Of a stretch of 9,807 nucleotides of DNA, positions 6,616 through 9,807 are shown one piece after another. Origin of the DNA: an uncultured Micavibrio sp. GTDB lineage: Bacteria; Pseudomonadota; Alphaproteobacteria; Micavibrionales; UBA1664. The DNA lies in contig CALBME010000128.1 in assembly GCA_937896295.1 (NCBI GenBank), positions 1-9,807 of the forward strand, given 5' to 3'. Each line of letters starts with the position of its first letter. Position 1 is the stretch's first letter. Below the pieces are notes generated by a model. It ran no database searches. It was not told where the DNA came from and saw only the letters and a program-made list of their open reading frames with translations. The translations under genes were made by a program, and so were the position numbers.

Positions 6616-7329
6616 GTGGCTGAACCCCAACAATTGCTCAATGACGGTCAGAAAACAGGAATCTGGGTGTATGACCGCGGCCCGACCGAAGTGGCCTACG
6701 CCCTGCCGGTCAGCACCATCCCGGTCAAGCCCACGCCGTTGCGTGTCCTGTTTGCCGATTCCGTCAGCGCCGGTCCCGTCCCGCGGATGCTTTTGAACAT
6801 GAAGGGTACCGACGCGGCCGACTTCGCCTCCTGGCGCAAGGGTGACCAACCGGTTGACGCGGTTATCCTGCATTATGACAGTCCGCAGAAACGCGAACTG
6901 CACCGCGGGGCGGTTGAAAAGACGTTCACGCTTTTTACCGCCCGCGCGCGGGCCGCGCTGAACAGCGGCAATATTCCGTCCCCGCTGGTCAACCCGGTGC
7001 GCTTTGTGACCGCGGCTGATTTCGAAGCTGCGGCTGCAAAATTCATACCTTTGTACGAAAAAGATCCTGCCAAGCGTCCCCTGATCGCGATTGATGGCGT
7101 GATCGAGGTGTTCAACAATCTCGTCGCCCGCCCGCACAAGGGTGAAATTCAGCGCACCGATTATGGCTGGGAAGGGGACGATCTGGTCTTGGGGATCAGT
7201 CTGAAAGGCAATTGCGGTGGCACAAATGGCGTCGCATGCCCTGCATCGGAAATAACCGTACAGCACGGTCTGCGCTCCATGCTGAAGACCTATGCCGGCA
7301 ATCTGTTTGATAAGCTTGTTGTCAGGTAA
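6616..7329 (+). CDS. Protein of unknown function with an Nfu/NifU-like C-terminal region
   Basis: 237 aa, starting at GTG (6616) with a good GAGG Shine-Dalgarno at 6606-6609. No signal peptide or membrane segment, so cytoplasmic. The N-terminal two-thirds (about 1-155) is not recognised; it is not the usual Nfu N-terminal domain (no TPNPxTLKF). Residues about 157-237 resemble the NifU C-terminal domain that carries or delivers Fe-S clusters: IDGVIEVFNNLV (159-170), then LVLGISLKGNC (190-200), and CPASEITVQHGLRSMLKTY (208-226), comparable to the family pattern 'l.G.C.gCPsS..TLk.gIe.ml..y'. The cysteines are Cys200 and Cys208, the only two in the protein, separated by seven residues (GGTNGVA) instead of two. 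Whether this still binds an Fe-S cluster is uncertain. It is transcribed divergently from rplU and ends 3 bp from the convergent gene at 7333. Confidence 0.75.
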   Translation: MAEPQQLLNDGQKTGIWVYDRGPTEVAYALPVSTIPVKPTPLRVLFADSVSAGPVPRMLLNMKGTDAADFASWRKGDQPVDAVILHYDSPQKRELHRGAVEKTFTLFTARARAALNSGNIPSPLVNPVRFVTAADFEAAAAKFIPLYEKDPAKRPLIAIDGVIEVFNNLVARPHKGEIQRTDYGWEGDDLVLGISLKGNCGGTNGVACPASEITVQHGLRSMLKTYAGNLFDKLVVR

Positions 7330-7332
7330 AAA

Positions 7333-9807
7333 TCAGTTTAAGCCGAGCTTCGGCGGACGCTGATTGTACGCCTCATAGATCTTGGTAGAAACGCCGGCGT
7401 CTTTTGCCGCCTGACCTGCATCGGCACCTGTCACCGTCATTTTAGTGCACGCCGCGCAAAAGGCGCCCGAGCAGTTGGGGCAGGCGCCTTTTTTCTGGGG
7501 ATCTGGTTTTTTTTCCGGGTCGACTGCACCGTTTTTTGTGGTCGGTTTTTCCTGCTTCAGCATGATGACGGTCTTCTTGACCGTCTCTCCATCGGCCCGG
7601 GGCGCTTCACCACCCGTGTCGCGTGACGTCGGTTGGGTTACGATCTGCTGATGTGTCGTTATCCTGTTGTCTGCGCCACCGCCTCCGTGCGGCTGATCGA
7701 CCTTCTGCGTTGGTGTTGTCGGCTGTACCACGCGTGGCTCCACTGGCCCGCGTCTTTCTTCAGCGGGCTGTTGTGGAGCACGTTGGGCCGGGCCAGCCTG
7801 AGTAGCGACAGGTTGCGGGGCAACCGGCGGCACGACAGTGGGCTGAGCAGGGCCCGTTGAAGTAACCGGAGTGGTGGGAGCAACCGGCGGCGATGCGACC
7901 GGCAGGACCGGCGATGCGTCCGTTTGAGAGGGTGTTCTGGGTGCGGTATGCGTGACAACCTGCGCGCTTTCCGCTGGCGCTGCGGGCTGCTGCGGCGTGA
8001 CGACGGGCGGCGTGACCACGGGCGCATCAGCACCTTTCAGCACAACCGGCTGTGAAATGGTTGTGGGCGCGGAAGCAACCGGCGTTTGCGGCGCAGGCGC
8101 ATGAGATACCGGAGGAACGGAAGCCGACGGTGCAGCGGGCGCAGGAGATACAGGTGCGGTCGATACAACTGTGGGTGATACCGGTGCAGGTGATACCGGT
8201 GTGGGCGATACGGGCGTAAATGCGGTGGGCTGCGGCGCGGCCTCGGCGGCACGCATGACAGGGGCCGATCCCGACACATCATTCGCAGGCACCGGCGTAC
8301 GGATGGTCAGGCGCTCCGACTGCGCATTCGGCGTTTCGCCCCAGTGATTGGGCGCGCCTTTCAGTTCGACGGTCGCGGGCTGCGGTGCAGGCACCTGTGC
8401 GGCCGGTTTGATGTTCACGGCCTGTGCAATGACGGCCAGAGGCGATTGTGGCGGCAAGGGTTGCGGTGCCGTCGGCATGGTGGCGGGTGCGGGCGAACGC
8501 AACTGCACGGTCAGGGCCTGCACCTGCGCGGTGACGGTGGCCAGTTCGGTTTTCAGGGCGGCGGGCACGGCCTTGGTCATGGCCACTGCCTGCATGTTGT
8601 CGATCACGGCCTGCAGCTGCGGCACGCGCAACACCGGCGCCACGCTTTCCACCGCCGCGCGGTTGCCGCCGATGTTCATCACGACTTCTGCCGCGGCCTT
8701 GATGGTCGGGACATTCGATTTTTCGGCCAGCGTGTTCAGGGCTTTGACAACGGCAGAGACCTGAACCGGTGCGGCGCTGGTGTGTTGCAGGACCGGGGTG
8801 GTCAGAATTTCGCGCACGGGCAGGGCGACGCTGGCGGGCAGGCCGCGTTCGATGGTCGGCAGAAATTCCGGCTTGGCCATGATGGCCGTCAGTGTTTCCA
8901 CGGCCTTTGTCATGGCGGGCGTGGCGTTCTTGGTCATCACAAGGGCGATGACATCGCGCACCGGCATGGCGTTGGTGCGGGCAATGGCGTCCAGCGCGCC
9001 GACCGCGCGCGAAATCTGCACGCTCATGGTGTCGTGGCGCATGGTTGCGGCCATTTTACCGACACCGGCGGGAAGAACGGCGGCAAGCTTTGTGGTGACG
9101 CTTTCCATCTGCAGGGATGTCAGCGTGACTTTTACAGTCTCGATCGTCTGCGCGACATTCGTCTTGATCGCGGCGGTCGTCTGCGGGCTCACGGCCTGAA
9201 TGGTCGGCAGCTGCGCAGACAGCATTTCAGTCTTGATAGCAATCGCGGCGGCGATCGGCTGGGCCGCGGCCGCATCGGGCGCGTTGTTCAGGGCGGTTTT
9301 TAATGTTTTGATTTCTGCGACCTGTTCGACCACGGCGGTCAGGGCCTTGGCATCCGGCCCGCCCTTGGCGATGGTTTCCAGTGCGCCGCCAATGGCCATG
9401 CCGTCGGCGCCAAAGGCCTGCGCAATGCCCATTTTACCCAGCAGTTCGGTGGCCTTGGCATCGCTGATGTCCAGCGACTTGATCTGAAGGCCAAAGCCCT
9501 GGATGTCCGCCTGGCGCAGTTCGGCCAGCATCTGGTTCGGATCGCCCGCCGCGCCACCACCGGCACCGGCCTTCAGCGCGGTTTTGTGACCCATATATTG
9601 TGTGATCTTCACGCGGCGGTCTGCGAACACCTCGATGAAGCTGTCCATGTTGCCTGCATCGCTCTCGATCGGCTTGATCTGCTTCAGGTGGTCGAACGAT
9701 ACGACCTGCAGCGGCTGGGCGGTTGCGCGTGCACGCTCAAGGCAGACCTCGGCGATCCGGTCGATCACCGGTGTCAGGTCGATATGGGACGGGAAAAACG
9801 CGCGCAG
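7333..9807 (-). CDS. Large Ala/Thr/Pro-rich protein with C-terminal CxxC-x4-CxxC cluster, 5'-truncated
   Basis: The frame stays open to the right edge. A GTG at 9768 would give 811 aa, but the upstream in-frame residues (LRAFFPSHIDLTPV) read like coding sequence and no ribosome site is evident, so the true start is probably outside the window. Numbering from the GTG: about 1-130 mixed and globular-looking; 130-425 Ala/Thr-rich and helical, with imperfect repeats of the form xVxxLxxIAxxxxxP at about 255, 289 and 340; 425-730 a Pro-rich, probably disordered linker with a PVSP[TA] run at 519-543; 730-762 Lys-rich; then CPNCSGAFCAAC (Cys763, 766, 771, 774), a likely zinc knuckle, and a short tail. 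No signal peptide or membrane span is seen in the available part. I do not recognise the family. The Pro-rich linker suggests a spacer in a scaffold, envelope-associated or secreted protein (inference). It is not co-transcribed with a visible neighbour. Confidence 0.85.
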   Translation of the reverse strand: MRAFFPSHIDLTPVIDRIAEVCLERARATAQPLQVVSFDHLKQIKPIESDAGNMDSFIEVFADRRVKITQYMGHKTALKAGAGGGAAGDPNQMLAELRQADIQGFGLQIKSLDISDAKATELLGKMGIAQAFGADGMAIGGALETIAKGGPDAKALTAVVEQVAEIKTLKTALNNAPDAAAAQPIAAAIAIKTEMLSAQLPTIQAVSPQTTAAIKTNVAQTIETVKVTLTSLQMESVTTKLAAVLPAGVGKMAATMRHDTMSVQISRAVGALDAIARTNAMPVRDVIALVMTKNATPAMTKAVETLTAIMAKPEFLPTIERGLPASVALPVREILTTPVLQHTSAAPVQVSAVVKALNTLAEKSNVPTIKAAAEVVMNIGGNRAAVESVAPVLRVPQLQAVIDNMQAVAMTKAVPAALKTELATVTAQVQALTVQLRSPAPATMPTAPQPLPPQSPLAVIAQAVNIKPAAQVPAPQPATVELKGAPNHWGETPNAQSERLTIRTPVPANDVSGSAPVMRAAEAAPQPTAFTPVSPTPVSPAPVSPTVVSTAPVSPAPAAPSASVPPVSHAPAPQTPVASAPTTISQPVVLKGADAPVVTPPVVTPQQPAAPAESAQVVTHTAPRTPSQTDASPVLPVASPPVAPTTPVTSTGPAQPTVVPPVAPQPVATQAGPAQRAPQQPAEERRGPVEPRVVQPTTPTQKVDQPHGGGGADNRITTHQQIVTQPTSRDTGGEAPRADGETVKKTVIMLKQEKPTTKNGAVDPEKKPDPQKKGACPNCSGAFCAACTKMTVTGADAGQAAKDAGVSTKIYEAYNQRPPKLGLN
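8144..8218 (-). repeat. Five 15-bp tandem units encoding PVSP[T/A]-type pentapeptides
   Basis: Units at 8144-8158, 8159-8173, 8174-8188, 8189-8203 and 8204-8218; the third and fourth (plus strand GGTGATACCGGTGCA and GGTGATACCGGTGTG) differ at two bases. They lie in the Pro-rich linker of the large minus-strand gene, and because 15 is a multiple of 3, copy changes would keep the frame. Confidence 0.85.

Noticed and set aside
6592..7266. 224-codon open frame on the minus strand
   Set aside because: Antisense to the Nfu-like gene, which has a good Shine-Dalgarno and a recognisable C-terminal motif.
8344..9303. 319-codon Gly/His/Arg-rich open frame on the plus strand
   Set aside because: Antisense to the Ala/Thr-rich part of the large minus-strand gene; the HG/GRG-rich composition is what the complement of Ala/Thr/Val codons produces.
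9766..9768. GTG as the start of the large minus-strand protein
   Set aside because: No ribosome site precedes it, and the in-frame residues to the right edge look like continuing protein, so the gene is treated as 5'-truncated.

Overview
The window looks like ordinary chromosomal core sequence of a moderately GC-rich alphaproteobacterium, with one less familiar accessory-looking gene at the right edge. The alphaproteobacterial call rests on a CcrM-type GANTC adenine methyltransferase at the left edge, with a dense GANTC cluster in its own upstream region, and on the sequence character of ObgE, PepN, RnhB, L27 and L21. I cannot name a genus. No tRNA, rRNA, CRISPR array, insertion sequence or phage gene is visible. 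Coding density is high and the longest gene-free stretch is about 170 bases.

Layout, left to right. (1) 1-564, minus: N-terminal half of ccrM, running off the left edge. (2) 565-722: regulatory gap with seven GANTC sites and a perfect 23-bp palindrome that may double as a terminator. (3) 723-5347, minus: a tight four-gene run transcribed right to left, obgE > pepN > rnhB > small secreted protein, in which every junction overlaps (4, 8 and 4 nt). (4) 5348-5489: divergent promoter gap. (5) 5490-5810, plus: a small PQ-loop/SemiSWEET-like membrane protein. (6) 5838-5863: a strong bidirectional terminator. (7) 5882-6444, minus: rplU > rpmA (ribosomal proteins L21 and L27) behind a recognisable sigma-70-like promoter. 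(8) 6616-7329, plus: a 237-aa protein with an Nfu/NifU-like C-terminus. (9) 7333-9807, minus: a very large Ala/Thr/Pro-rich protein ending in a CxxC-x4-CxxC putative zinc cluster, 5'-truncated by the right edge.

How the genes relate. L21, L27 and ObgE belong to the widely conserved ribosomal protein/ribosome-assembly GTPase neighbourhood. Here that neighbourhood is split by the plus-strand PQ-loop gene and its terminator. RnhB and CcrM act on DNA (RNA removal and cell-cycle methylation). PepN recycles peptides. The most notable signals are the GANTC cluster and palindrome upstream of ccrM, the presence of GANTC in all three promoter-bearing gaps (overlapping the -35 of the rplU promoter in one), an internally shortened L21, an Nfu-like domain with CxxC widened to Cx7C, and the uncharacterised Pro-rich protein with a zinc-like tail behind a slippery A-tract. 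I do not see a clear new multi-gene defence or mobile system.
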